This document shows, piece after piece, positions 13,201-25,945 of a stretch of 64,000 nt of DNA. The notes beneath the pieces were generated by a model. That model searched no databases. It had not been told where the DNA came from and worked only from the letters and a program-made list of their open reading frames with translations. The stretch is from Agriotes lineatus (Eukaryota; Arthropoda; Insecta; Coleoptera; Elateridae): the NCBI GenBank assembly GCA_940337035.1, contig OW679202.1, positions 46,083,763-46,147,762 on the forward strand. Direction: 5' to 3'. Each line of letters opens with the position of its first letter. The first letter of the stretch is position 1. A program made the translations under genes and the position numbers.

Positions 13201-14551
13201 ACTTTTCGAGCCCAGCACACGTATTTGTTAATTATTAACACTTCTGTGGCGTGTATGCATTTTGATATTTTATTAAAGCGCAGTCTCCAGCACCAGCACC
13301 ATGATCGATATTGGGGAAACTTTTTAAACCCGCCACTTTCCGAAATAGCCCAAGTCGGTTTGAAAGTTTATACAAATTTTAAGCTATCTGAAGACTTTCG
13401 ACTTCTGCGTCCAGAAGAGATATCGAACTTCCAAATTGCGAGTTTTAATTGCAGTTCAAACAGTCGTTCGTTACTCCTCAACGGTGTTTTGATAATGTAA
13501 TATATCTAATACTGAATGCAAACCAGGGCTACATTTTCAGGCTGCCCATTACGGCCATTACAATGAGATCGCGAACAATGGAGGGCTAACAGGCAGTAAA
13601 TTGTAGTTTGTATCCATACAGAAATGCAAAATGGAATGCGGGTACAAATTATTAAGGGTAATTATGACAGATTTAGTTTAGATTTAATCGAAAATAGATA
13701 TGTCACTTGAAATTACAATGTAAACAATGGTATCTTGCTTTTGAGAAGCTGCTTGCCTCTCTAGTCACTACCTACAAAGACATTTTATAACATCTTAAAG
13801 ATAAAACATAATCTAACAATATAGCTAGCCAAATTAAAATAAAACGCATTGACAAAAATAAAATCTATGGAACCTAAATAAACCATATTGTATTCATTCT
13901 ACAGGACCGTCAAAAATGTTTCTGCTAAGGCCAGTTATAGAAAACAAAATCAAACTCTTAGATTAGCTCATATACCTACTTACAGTGAATTCATCTGTCA
14001 TTTTGGCACTTGTAAAATAAAGTTATGTTTAAAAAGAACACAAGATTTTTTATTTGAATTATAATTTCGAAATAGGATTCCAGAAAATTGTGACTTTCAA
14101 GAATTTACACGACGTGATAACCAACACTGCACGGTTATTTCAAATCACTGACAGTGTAATACATAAAGAAGGCAATGAACGTGTCTGTGATGCTTTTTGA
14201 TTTTATACTAGCCTCCGATTTGTGTAGTTCCGTGGATTCTTATAACTTCGTAGTGCTAGTAGTAGATTCAGAGCAGCCAAAGCTTGGAAGTCTTCTTAAT
14301 TTCTTGCACTCGTTCAGGAAGTACGTCAGAAATGTAATTTATGGATTTATAGGACCTGGTTATTTTACTGAAGGGGTTAAAACTTGGTGAAGGGATGACA
14401 GGTTATAAGGTAAGATGTGAACGAGGTAGCCAAACCTAACTACCCCTTTAAGACATTTCTTGCCTGCGTCTGTTCACAAATGAATGCACCTCAATGTTAG
14501 AAAGTGTATCGAAATTCAGATAAACGCACAAAGTCACTAGGAAGTGGGGTT
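10290..14551. other. AT-rich DNA; a GC-richer patch at 11,690-12,130
   Basis: No coding region is recognisable. The patch at about 11,690-12,130 is richer in GC than its surroundings and contains GTGACGTCAGC, a palindromic CRE-like site (core TGACGTCA), the E-box CAGCTG, and TATATAAAA-type runs. This is compatible with a regulatory region but is not proof. The short ORFs at 11,966-12,355 and 13,225-13,500 have no recognised domain. Confidence 0.45.
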
Positions 14552-14668
14552 ATCGTTTGATATTTCAAAGATTAAATCTCGACATCACAACTTCATTAAA
14601 TATTTATGAGAAAAACTAAAATTTTTAAGATTATTTACTTTTGTTTGGCTTGTCTACGTTTTCCATCA
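14552..14668 (+). repeat. dispersed direct repeat, copy 1 of 2
   Basis: About 117 bases match 15,420-15,537 in the same orientation, with scattered mismatches. Shared stretches include CACAACTTCATTAAATATTT and TGTCTACGTTT. The two copies lie about 870 bases apart. The sequence is AT-rich and non-coding. They could be ends of one element or a local duplication; no terminal structure decides it. Confidence 0.65.
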
Positions 14669-15419
14669 AATAATAAAGAAAAACCTCACAGGTTTCCTAA
14701 AAATTAATATCGGGAAGAGGTTTTACGTATGTTACAGGATTCGATACCACAAGCAGAATGTCTATCACAAGAATATCCGCAATATCTGTAAACTTAATAC
14801 AAGTAGGTTGCAACGCCAGGACATTTTTCAGCAGGTAGGAAGGATAAAGTGTATCTATTTGTTGCCCCGTAAATTGCAATTACATATAACATCAATATGA
14901 ATGATATTTGTAAATCTACCAGCAAGCAGAATCTCCAGATATGAACCCTTTGAATTTCTTTATTTTTGCGCACCTAAAGAATTCAGTATATAAAAATCGT
15001 GTAAGCAACATCGAAGACATGAAAGATCGAATTACAGGAGACTATGCCAATGTAACTGTAGAACTACCGTTTTTAGTAATATAGAGTACGTATTCCTAGA
15101 AGTATAAAATAGATAATACGTTATGAAATCATAATTATTAATCAGCTAATTGCATTACTAATGCCGGAAGCTAAGACGTACAGGTGAAAATTCACAGCCG
15201 CCTTTGTTAAAAAATTGTTTTTATCGCATAGCATTTCAGTTTCCGGCTCTGAAAATTTTGTTCTCCATTCTTCCAAACATATATGCTCCAATACTTACTA
15301 GAATCGGTCTAGCAATCAGAGATTCTGATAACGAAAATTTATATAGAACCAACAGGTGTTCCTATCTGTAGTTGTGATGTGCTAGTTTCCTCGAATGGAC
15401 ATATTTTGTGGCTCGAAAC

Positions 15420-15537
15420 ATCGTATTTCATATTTCAAATATTACATCTCGATATCACAACTTCATTAAATATTTATAAGAAAAACTACAATTGTTAACA
15501 TTATATACTTTTGTTTTGGTTGTCTACGTTTGTCATT
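15420..15537 (+). repeat. dispersed direct repeat, copy 2 of 2
   Basis: This is the partner of 14,552-14,668, in the same orientation and about 85-90% identical by eye. The 750 bases between the copies (14,669-15,419) hold no recognisable gene. Confidence 0.65.
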
Positions 15538-18169
15538 AATTTTAATTTTACCGCACAGTATGTGTTTAAGGAAGAAAGGCAGCTTTGAAATCAATTGCCT
15601 TGAATATGTTCCTAATGCATGCAGTTCTTGTATTATATTTACGTCGTTTCATATTAATTGAAAAACTGGCATTTTTCCACATCGTTGTGAAGTAATAAGT
15701 TACAAACGAAAGATGAAGGAAACGCATAGAGCTGATCGCATTTGGATTGCTCTCCAGTGGCCCACCACCATTTTTGATAATCGTTAATTTATGACTGCGA
15801 AATAGAATCTCTCGCCTTAACCGATATATCGTTATTGAACTCGCAACAGATAGCTAAAATGGATTAGATTTATCGAGGCTAAAACTTGAAAAGTCCTAAT
15901 TAATCTGAAATTTTAAAATGTGTTAGGTTTTATATTAACCATAAATACGATGCCGCTGCTACTAATTCACAAGGGCTGTTCAATTTTTAATTTCGTGTAT
16001 TGCAATCAGGGGTTCTTCAAAATTACAAATCAGAGAAATATTACAATAATGTCCACGTGACTTACTACTCGTTTGCGTATTTTTTAAAATGTTTACAAAA
16101 GAAGTAAGTTACAGTTTGAATTATTAATAATATAGTTAGTTCGGCATATTGATGTATACATAGGTTTCATTCTTGCTGCAAACTTTGACCTTCTTCTTTT
16201 TTTTAGTATGTTTCACATTTACTTTTATAATATACTTATGCATGTATAGCAAATTCCATCTTTCTTATTTTAAACTTTTCTCTGTGCTTCAAAAACATTT
16301 AAATCGTTCATAATGATTTAGTTCTTTTCATTATCTTTCCGTTATTATTTTTCACCTTATAGTAGCCGCTCATCGCCTAGGAAACCAAGCAGGTAAAAGT
16401 TTACCAAATTCCTGAGAGACTAAAAAATCGGCATCACCGATTTCACCTCTCACTTCATCGGCAGTCGCATGAGCGTTTATTGTGTTTCTTTGGACAATTC
16501 TGTTTGCGTTTGAAATTATAAATTAATTTTGTTAATTTGCACAACTCTCTTATTTATTTATGTGTGAGTAAAACGACAAACCAAAAACTTATCACAACAA
16601 AGCGTATCCAATAGTATAAGATGTTTGAAAAAATTTCGAGTGACCCATTGCTAACAATAAAGAAAACTCGAACACTAACTGGAAATTAACAACCTGGCAA
16701 ACCTACAAACCTGCCTTCCTATTCATATACTTAACACGAAAACTGAATGTAGTTGTTATAGAAGTATTGATGCCTTATTAACAACCAGGAATTTAATGAT
16801 TTTCCTTTCTAGTTTTGGATTTAAATATAAGGATAGTAGTTTTCCACATGTCTTGAAATATTGGCCAAGGTTTTCTAATAGCGAGGTATCGCTTATGGTG
16901 AAAGTAAGGACAGATCGCATTGCTGGAGTAGTTAAGAAATTCGTGTTAATAGACGTACTATTGGGTGTTTGTTTCATGTAAGAGGTGTGATTTTAAATTT
17001 CTTCTATTAATGAACAGCTAAATGGCCTCTTATTTTCCTTCTCAACGTTTTTAATATCAACCATTTGTGCTGTAGATACAAGTGGAATCTTCTACAGTAA
17101 ATGTTAGGAAAGTTGCTTTTGATAATGTAGAATACAAGTACCATCCATCAATGATAAAAAGTTAACATTTTTAAGACCCCTATGATGATGCTGAGATTAA
17201 TAAAGCTGTTCTAGAAGACACATATCACAGAAAAGAAAAGTGATAGGTAAGTGAAGTTGATGTGCATCTGCTACCAAAGTGATTTGGTTAAAATTAAAGT
17301 AAAATTGATTTCTAAAGCTAACATCCATGAATAAGGTAATCGTCTTGTTCAGTAGCAAAGCAAAGATTTGAAAGAACAAAGTAGTTACTCATTCAAAGAT
17401 AGTAGTAACTTACTAACAGTTAAATAGCATGAAAGCAACATATCCACATATATCAGCAGTTGGCACTATTTTCAGACAATAATAGGAAACATTACTTGAT
17501 TTTTTTCCTCTTGTACACAAGTACTAAGATATATTATAAGAGACGCGAATCGTTCTAACAAAAATTTATATTTTATACGAGTAGTACATAATGGAAATAT
17601 TGTGGTTTATATAACTGGTATTGGATTATTTCATCATCTGCAAAGAATATATATTCATTTTTATTACGTTATTTATTGTTCTTATAAAGAAATTGTTTCT
17701 ATAAATTGGAAGATGATAAATATACAAGACATTTGATTAATTATATTTCTTCTAAACATTTTCGTATAGTTGGCACAGTTACTTTTGTCTTTTTTTTTAA
17801 TAACTGTATTACTTGGGACATTAGCCACTCCTCAGATATATATATCTTTCGTTTTTAAGTAAGGTGACTTTTAATGTTCTTACTTAGTTTCATTGGTTCT
17901 TCCGTTGTCATTGAATCCACTTCTTTGTTTATATCAGCTAAACTTGTATGGCATTCTTCCTGTTTCGTCTATAGTTTTGCGTAATACTGGATACATTCGT
18001 GTTATAGTACAAGATATAATATTATATAGTTTATCCTTTTCTTCTTCTCCTACTTCTTTGTCAGCTGTTACCACAGTGACGTGATGTTAGCGACCAATTC
18101 ATCATACTGTCTTGAATGAACTGTTATAAACAGGTCTCATACCCCTAGTCTATTGTTTTCCGTCTTCCT
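15538..18169. other. AT-rich DNA without recognisable genes
   Basis: The ORFs at 16,756-16,981 (antisense pair), 17,197-17,379 and 17,893-18,084 are short and lack known motifs. One 40-base stretch (16,381-16,420) is a repeat shared with 38,973-39,012 and 62,303-62,342. Confidence 0.5.
16381..16420 (+). repeat. 40-bp repeat shared with the Gypsy-like remnants
   Basis: The block beginning GAAACCAAGCAGGTAAAAG and ending near AAATTCCTGAGAGAC recurs at 38,973-39,012 and 62,303-62,342, immediately downstream of Gypsy RT-like scraps. It is probably a fragment of a common interspersed element. Confidence 0.5.
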
Positions 18170-21100
18170 TTAATTTTTCTCGTGATTAGAAGGCAACGAA
18201 CTTGGTATTTTTCGCATCTTACAGTTTGATGGAAATATTCAGCTCTCCGTCTTGTCAATGTGGAAATCTTTTCTCGGTCTATACTTAATCTTCTAATTAC
18301 CTCATCGTTAGTATTTCCTTCAATTCAGCAGATGCAGCACGTTCTGCGCTACATCCTCATTCAAAAGGCATCTAACTGGTTCCTCATATTTATGTATTCA
18401 AGAGTTTAAGTTTCCACAGCATACAACAGCACTGGTAGCAGGTAACATTTAAGGTAGCAGGTAACATTTAACCATCCACTCTCTACGCTGTATATTTAAA
18501 TTTTGGTTTGCTTCATTTTTATGAAGATGCTTATTGGCAAAGTTGAACGTTAAAATTTGTAGTACGTTACTCTCTAATACAACGTTTGTGTTGTTCTGAT
18601 GAGCTCTGCTTAATGTCATTACTTTGATTTTATTAACGTTAACTTTTAGACCCATCTTAGTAAATCGTTGAATGACTTTATTGAGGAAATACTGCAAATA
18701 TTCTTGATTATCTAATGCAATTTGTGAATTAATCTTGTATTTTCATTCCTTTTTCTTCATTTGATATGTCATAGAGCATTTCTCAGAACAGATTCTGGGT
18801 ATATATTGAACAAAGTCGGTGACTATGTGAATCACAGTACATCACCATTATTGTAATTGATTTATAGTTGTTGATTTCAGCTACAGCATTCTGTCCCAAA
18901 TTGAGTATTATAATACGTATATCTTTGAAACCAATCCCCATATTCTGAAATAACTTTATAAGTTTCCAATCAGTTACCCTGTCTAATGCCTTTTAGCAGC
19001 AATAAAACATATATTCACATCTTTCTTGCCCAAAACTCACATGCCATAAATAGTCCTTCCCATTTTTAAAACCGAAGTGGGATTCGCTGAGTATATTTCG
19101 TGTAAATCCTAGTATGTTTAACTGTTAGAGAAATCTTGCGAGCTTGGATGATTAAGCTAATCGACATATAAACACAACAGTGTTTAGGGTTATTCTGTTT
19201 TTGAATGGGATGAAGATAGATGGTAGCCCATCAGTCTTGTATAGTGTATATTTGATCAAACAGTGTTGTTAATAATTTTCCAATATACTACATCTGAGCT
19301 AATGAGTAGCCAGTGAGGCGCCAGTGCCGGTTTTGGACGTATATTAACTTTATTTATTTTCTTCTTTTCGCTTATTTCGTCTTCAAACAATATCCTAACA
19401 TACTCGATCAAGTTCTTCTCTGAATGTCTCGATCAATTCATGCGTTATTTCTTCTTCTCCAGTTATAGACTGTCGTCAAATAGTTTGTACTGAGTGACCG
19501 TTCATACATGTATAGAAATTCGTTGGTCTTCCTATGAACATTGTAAAGATCATGTTTTTCGTGATCGTCTCGATTTCATTGCAGCGTTCAGCTCTTCATC
19601 TTTTTTATCTTGCTTGAAGTTGTCCGTATTTGTTTATCGATTTACAATCTGTTCATTCTTATTCTTCCAAGCTGTTCTGTCACCCATCAAATCCAAGATT
19701 TGGTTTCTTCATTCAATTTGTGCGTTTTTGTCCTTTGCGCTTCATTAATATTCTTCCTGGGAAACTATAACTCAAGCGACCAAAAGGTACAACCCCACTA
19801 GAATACTTTAGCCAAGTTATAAAAAAGGTAGGACGTGACAACCACTCCAACATAAAGAAAAGAAGCAGAACCGAAACGAGTGAAGAGGACTACACTGACA
19901 AGAAGATTTCCTTATTATACAAACAAAAAATATGATTGTTGCCTCTAATATTTTATTTGCTATGAGCTCCTAACCTTTGTCAGCATTGCGTACCACTCCC
20001 AATAGGTACCAAAATAGGATCAGATATGAACCGGCAATTGATTTCTTCTAAATAATGTTTGCTAAAAATGTTTTTGCGCGTAATCCATTTAGGAATGCTG
20101 CAATAGTGATGTTTCACACCTATTACCAAAGGTATAATGCCATTTGTACTATTCCTTCAAAACATAACTTTGAAAGAGTTGATTGAGTCATGATTCGGCC
20201 GATTATGGTATTTTAGCCAACAGTTTTTTCACTGATGCGTGCAGTCGTAGGCAGCTAATCACAGGATTTACAATCAGCTGATGTGCATAGTGTTAGTATG
20301 TACTTATAAGGTAGCGAAGTGGTAATTTTTATTATGCTTCGTGATTGTGTACTGAAAAATGTTTAAAAAGGGAAAATGTGGGGAATATTTCTGACAGTGG
20401 CTGCAAACCAGAGAAAGATGATGAGTGTAGTGATGACATAACTGCTGAATCAGTTTTTAAATTTAGACTTTTGACTTGAATATAAGTTGTACTTTTTCCA
20501 CTACATTAATTACATCATAATTCAGCTGATGTGTAATATCCTATAAAATTAAATAAATTAGACTGTTTTTTAAGACAAAAATTATTTTAAGCAAAATATT
20601 AAATGTCTAGGAGTTCGTCTGGCATTTTCAATTGGTTTGTACTAACGTTATTATTTTAAGGTTTCTGTTCACTATAATACTAGTAATGGAATAAAATTAT
20701 TTAAAATGCCATTCTAGTTAATCTACTTCTACATAAGAAACAAATACTGAAGTAGTGACAACATGTTTTATACCAATATTTTGGGTCAACCTTGGCTCGG
20801 TTATGGTAATCCATGTTTTACAGATATGACGGTATTGCGAGTGTTTTAAGTCTTCTGTAGTTGTTTGCTAATAATGATATAATTTTTTCATTAAGGTTTT
20901 GTCATTATTTGTTGATTTAAATCAATTTCGTAAACATAGATTTTGCTACTTCAGCGTCAAAATTTGTTGTAGCGTCTTTTATACTAGGACGAAATATTTT
21001 ATTTATGAAAACGAAATCTACTCAATTTCACAAATATACATTCTAAGTGTTGAAAGCTTAAACAAGGTATTACAACTCGGTCTTTTCCATAATATCTTTA

Positions 21101-21670
21101 TCCAGATCCAAATGTTTCCACTACATCCCTCGCCGGTAGCGTTAAAGTCGTCCCTTATTATATTTACTTTATGTTGTTTTATTGATTTTAATAACTCCCC
21201 AGGTCACCATAAAATCATTAGATTGCTTCTAGGGTCTTATAGAGGGTGGGCGCTTAGAACTAAAATAATGCTAAGGTCTATAGTTAGCCCTTTCAGTTTA
21301 ATTAGGATCGCCCTGTCTGAGAAAGGTATATAATTCACGACCGACTTATTTATTTGTTCAACAGATTCTATGATGGGTAACAGTGCTTCCACGGTGATAT
21401 ATCGACGGCTTTTCTATTTAACATTTTCCAGTGTCAGGCCATCTTGTCTTCCATATTATCAACATCTTTATTCGTAATCTTCTCACCCTTTTTATCGTGT
21501 TGTGCGCTTTACCTACTACATAAAGACTTCGAATATTCCATGTTGCAATTTGTAGTGTATTTTCCATTTTGTCCAGCGATTCTTTGCATCCAGGTCTCAT
21601 TAAAGGGACGCCAACACTTCTGGATATAATTAAATTCGCTTTTTGTAATGATGCTGTGATCAAAAGCATC
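18170..21670 (-). pseudogene. decayed RTE-type non-LTR retrotransposon
   Basis: Read 5' to 3' on the minus strand, the parts of an RTE/BovB-like ORF appear in order. The endonuclease start is near 21,560 (LQIATWNIRSLYVVGKA). Endonuclease interior similarity follows at about 21,100-21,340, with INIIRDDFNATGEG resembling the GDFNA active-site region. The endonuclease-RT linker is at about 19,500-19,740 (IDKQIRT, KHDLYNVHRK). RT palm similarity lies at about 18,700-18,990 (VTDWKLIKLFQNMGI, GFKDIRIIILN), then GLKVNVNKIKVM at 18,600-18,660, and a C-terminal tail near 18,190-18,330 (DEVIRRLSIDREK, RRRAEYFHQTVR). Stops and frameshifts run throughout, and no YADD motif is intact. The stretch between endonuclease and linker (about 19,840-20,900) is some 700 bases longer than expected and probably contains another insertion. 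A 19-bp tandem duplication lies at 18,434-18,471. This is one old copy, long inactive. Confidence 0.75.
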
Positions 21671-21890
21671 CTTAAGAGAATAGAAAGGTTGTGTCCTCTG
21701 CTTTTCCGTTACACAGATCTATCATCAAACCTTTAAGCAAATCATTTTTCCTTAGCCTTAATATATTATGGATATCACTGCTACCAAGTTGTCTTCCCTG
21801 GGTATATTATTTGCCCAATACCCGCCATATCTGACGTCGGCCACTTGGGTAGGCGCTCGATCTAGCAAGCAATATTGTTTTATTTTATTC

Positions 21891-21910
21891 TTGTATGTAT
21901 GTATGTATAA
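21891..21910. repeat. (TGTA)n microsatellite at SINE tail
   Basis: A short GTAT/TGTA run lies directly beyond the 3' (left) end of the minus-strand SINE copy, as often seen at SINE 3' ends. Confidence 0.7.
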
Positions 21911-22270
21911 TCGATAACCTCGTTTTACCTTGCGGTGTAGAGGTTGGTGCTTTATGTACTTGCATCTGGCGGTACAATGCGTAACTTACCCCGGATTCGG
22001 GATACAAAGTTGGAGTGCGCCCTTTTGTGCTTGCACAGCAACCATTGTGTGAAATGTGTGTCATGTTGATGCGTTGACATTGTTACTCTATCTCTTAGGT
22101 CTGTGGTTCTGAGTAGAGCACAGTTAATTTGGTGCCCAACTGTGAATGGTCTCACCGAGCCCGGTTCAAATTGCAAGGCTGAGGCTGCGAAAAATTCCGG
22201 CCCTCGCGGGATTCGAACCGAGGACTTGTTTAATGCAAGACGAGCGCTTACCCATCTGCGCTACTCGGCT
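21906..22270 (-). repeat. tRNA-derived SINE, copy 2 (best preserved)
   Basis: On the minus strand the head reads AGCCGAGTAGCGCAGATGG then GTAAGCGC, a good A box, followed by the B box GGTTCGAATCCC. The body matches the copy at 564-876 over about 310 bases, and the 3' end carries the shared ACCGCAAGGTAAAA block followed by a simple repeat. Its head is more complete than that of copy 1, so it is the better reference for the family. An 85-codon ORF on the opposite strand (22,103-22,360) lies inside it and is not a gene. Confidence 0.85.
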
Positions 22271-23470
22271 TCTTTTATTTTATTCTTAAAAAGTATTATG
22301 AGATTACAGCTTCTTTCGTGCTTACAAGAAGACGGCAGGCATCTTCAACATGTCTTATAAATGTATTGTATAATGCACTTGTTTATTGTATTTAATAGAA
22401 AACTAAACAACGAAGACACTCATTCACCTATACCTATAAAGTGAAAATATGGCGTTAATATTAATATTAAAAATACCTGTAAAATTTTATGTATTAAAAA
22501 TCAAAATTGAGGTTGGAAGAAGATTGTTATGTTGCGGTGCTATGATACACACGACTTTTAAATTTCATCGTTGTAGACTCCTGGAATGAAGATAATAATG
22601 CTACTTACTGATACTACTATTGTAAAACTGTATAGAAACTAAATCTAGAGTTTTGTGCTTTTTAAGACGATATGTGTTTTTACTATCAATTATCTAATTG
22701 TAGAACCTCGAAGAATACGTACTCGCAACTACGTCAAAGAAAAGTGTAGAATTAGGTACAGAAGGCTGTCAGCTACTGTTGTTCAACGAGACGAATCCAA
22801 CTAAAGGGGTGGTGCTACAAGTGCTTGGAAGGTGTCATGCGATAATTAAAGTTCCGGCCAAAAATTCGAACAACCTATTGCCGTTAATTAGGCGGCCACA
22901 TAAAGAAATTAGGATAGGGATATTCAGAACATAAAAAATTCACCGCCCTCGAGGGCAGGGTTGTTAATGTCACGTTACTACAAGCCGACAATCAAACAGC
23001 ACGGCCTTAATTGCTTTGCGGCATGCCAGTTATTTCTTCGTCGCTTTTTTACGTTATCCCGGAATTTAGATTTTTTGTTAGATTGTCGGCTTTAACGGGT
23101 GTTGTACTAATTTAGATATTATTAAACTATCAGACGGATTTCCTCCAAAAATAAACAACGGGCGTGAAAAGCAAAGAGCGGGCGCAGTCTCCTCAAATAT
23201 TAAGTTCGATCAAACGTTCGCTACGACCCTTTTAAGCTTGATAAATGTATTTCCTGTCGCTCTTGTTCCTTATTAGAAGAAAAAAGGCAGGCTTATGAAC
23301 GTAGCGTTGCACAAACCTTCGATCGAGGGCCTCCGTCATTATTTCAAACTGCTACTAGAGCTCAAATTCGTTTGCAGTTACGATTAGTGTTAGTGTCTAG
23401 GATGTCTTCAAGAGTCCTTCACAAAATCTCACAAAATTTGCGATATTTTTTCAAATTAAACTGCCGCATC
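22271..23470. promoter_or_regulatory. non-repetitive DNA, possible conserved regulatory block
   Basis: No ORF of note. From about 22,780 the composition is less AT-biased than the flanks. It contains homeodomain-type cores (CCTTAATTGC) and a spaced inverted repeat GCCGACAATC (about 22,983) / GATTGTCGGC (about 23,082). Nothing in it matches other repeats in the window. A regulatory role is inference only; there is no B copy because the scaffold gap truncates it. Confidence 0.25.
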
Positions 23471-25945
23471 TTAAAGTAAAGTAAATTTATTGCTTAAAAG
23501 AATACATAATTGTTTAAAAATAATATAACAAAATTATAATCATGAAAACACATAAGTTTAAGATAAATAGATGTATGAAAAGTAACTACATTTATCCAAA
23601 ATAAAGCTTTTTTGGAATTAATAAATAAAAAAATTAAAAAGGTTTCTATTTCCATGAGGTGAAGTATATAATAAAAACCATAACAAAAACAAAAATAAAT
23701 TATGAGTCGGTATCAGATGTTAATGTGACATTGTTACATTAAATTTAAATTCACTTTTTTTTAATAAATAAACCGTTCTACATAGCCCAAAGCTGTGCGT
23801 GTTTTGTAATTTACAATGATATTATTGGCTTGATCAAGCGCAAATCTTATCTATACTTACTATTTCATTAATGTAATATAATTAAAATTAAGCAACTAAC
23901 ATGAAACAAAATGCAAACAAAAAACATGCATAAACGTGAACCATATCTACTCTAGTTACATAAATTAGTTATAATTCACATTGAAAAAAAACATTACTGA
24001 ATTCTCCTGAGTAGATGTTCTGATATTTCAGGGTGGTTTATGAAATACTTTTTCAATTTTTTTGTAAACGTATAAGGTCTACTTTGTTTTACTTCACTTG
24101 GAATCTTATTATAAATGTTAGGTGCCAAGTAGCTAAAAGATCTCTGCGAGTATGTTTTGTAAAAGAATGGAACTCTATAAATTTTTAGTTTTGATCGCGA
24201 ACTGGAGTATGTTTGCAACTGAAAAAATTTAATCTTAAAGAAATATATTTTACACACTGCGGTGCAATATAAACTTTTTAAATTTAATAAATGTAGGTCG
24301 ATAAAAGGGGCGCTGTGTGGGTCAGTGGCGATACCCTCGCTACACATCTAATGAAAGATTTTTGAATTACAGGTACTAGGTCCATCATCCGCAAGATATA
24401 TTTGGCAAATACATTTCTAACAAAATAAAATCTATACCTAATAAATTACAATCTTTGCAAAAGTGAACTAACATGGTGTTTCCAAGACAAATTTTCTTCT
24501 AATATGATTCCTAAATATTTAATTTTATTTGTTTGTTCAATTTCTGGGCAAGTACAGTTTTCTTCACACATTAAAGATGAATAAAATTTAAGATTTTGAG
24601 AAAATACTTTCTTATGCTTTAGATGAAAATTTATATATTTTGTTTGATTACTGTTAATAGACAATCTGTTATAACTAAACCATTTATGCAATAGGCTTAT
24701 GTCGTGTACCATCTCACTGTAATTTGTATTACTATCTCGGTTTGCATACACCAGTGCAGTATCGTCCGCAAATGTAAAAATTTTCCCCTTAAATGGGCCT
24801 GAGCAAAGATCATTTATCACAACAAGAAATAAAATAGGACCCAAAACAGAGCCCTAGGAAACACCACAAAAGATCGCCTTAAAATTGCTGTAAGAGGTTC
24901 CTACTTTTGTACATTGTTCACGGCCTGTTAAAAATGAACTGAGCCACTTATGTATCTCTCAGAAAAATAATTTTGTTTGTCCAAGAATTGCAATAGCCTT
25001 TTACACAAGAGATTTTCAAAGACTTTTGAAATTATTGACGGCAAAGCCACTGGTCTATAATTTGAACAAACGCTCGTCTTTCCACCCTTGAAGATTGGAG
25101 ATACTACTGCTTTCTTAGGAAAAATACCGCTGCTTACAGATATATTAAATAAGTATGTCAGAACTCCCGTAAATGTGTCAACATTTTCCCTTAGAGTTTT
25201 GCAGTCAATACCATCCAATCCACAACTTTTGTTCATTTGAAGGGATTCTATTTCCGATTTGACTTCGGCCTCTTGAAGTGCAAATGTGCACAAATAATTT
25301 TTAAGGGGGAACGGTTGAGCATTTTGATATTTGCCGTTGTCTAATGACACATTCGAAACAGTGGAAAAATAATTGTTCATGGTTTCGACAATTTTTGCAC
25401 TGTCACAGTTACGTCCAGTCCATCTTCCCCTATTACCCTTTCTATGCTTGTTTTGTTTGATTTTATGTTAGTCGCTTCATTTATAGTTTCCCATTATTTT
25501 TTCATGTTCAATCTATTTTCTCGAAACTTTATTTCGTAGTAATTACTTTTAGTAATTGCTAGAATGTCACTCAATTTCTTACGATTATTCAAATATCTAT
25601 TTTTCAATCTTGTTGAATGGTTGATTTTTCATTAATTTGTTCATTTTATTTCTTGGTTTTATGGATGAATGAGGCCTGTGGTTATCCAAGGTTTAAGCTT
25701 CTTGTATTTAGATATTTGTGTTTCATATGTACAAGGTTTCGGAATTTTTTGTAAAGTCGATAAGAAGTAATCAAAAGCTAGTTCTACATTAGATTTTTTG
25801 TAAACTGATTGAAAAATATCACATGAAAGTAGGCCGTTCAATTTTTGTCGATCAATAACCCTGGCATCTTCGCAACTTTGCAAAGATAAACTGGGGCTGG
25901 ATATATCTACTAAAATGATAGATTGTAGCATTGTAGCCATCGCCT
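23471..25945 (-). pseudogene. LINE-1 copy A: CR1/L2-like non-LTR retrotransposon
   Basis: This is a minus-strand element, 5'-truncated and inactive. It runs from the endonuclease-RT linker (KPWITTGLI near 25,670) through RT to a 3' UTR ending in AATAAA and a short (TTTAC)n tail at 23,471-23,490, typical of CR1/L2 3' ends. RT pieces are MNKSCGLDGIDCKTL, SNYRPVALPSIISKVFEN and SVLGPILFLVVIND, the catalytic FADDTALVY, then IKYLGIILEENLSWKHHV. Relative to copy B, about 186 bases are missing near 24,958, removing the motif A block (LDIRKAFD). The GVPQG motif has its glutamine codon replaced by TAG, a change shared with copy B. Open pieces are at 25,380-24,928, 24,844-24,446 and 24,347-23,994. Clade placement (CR1/L2 group) is by motif look, not alignment. 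Confidence 0.85.
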
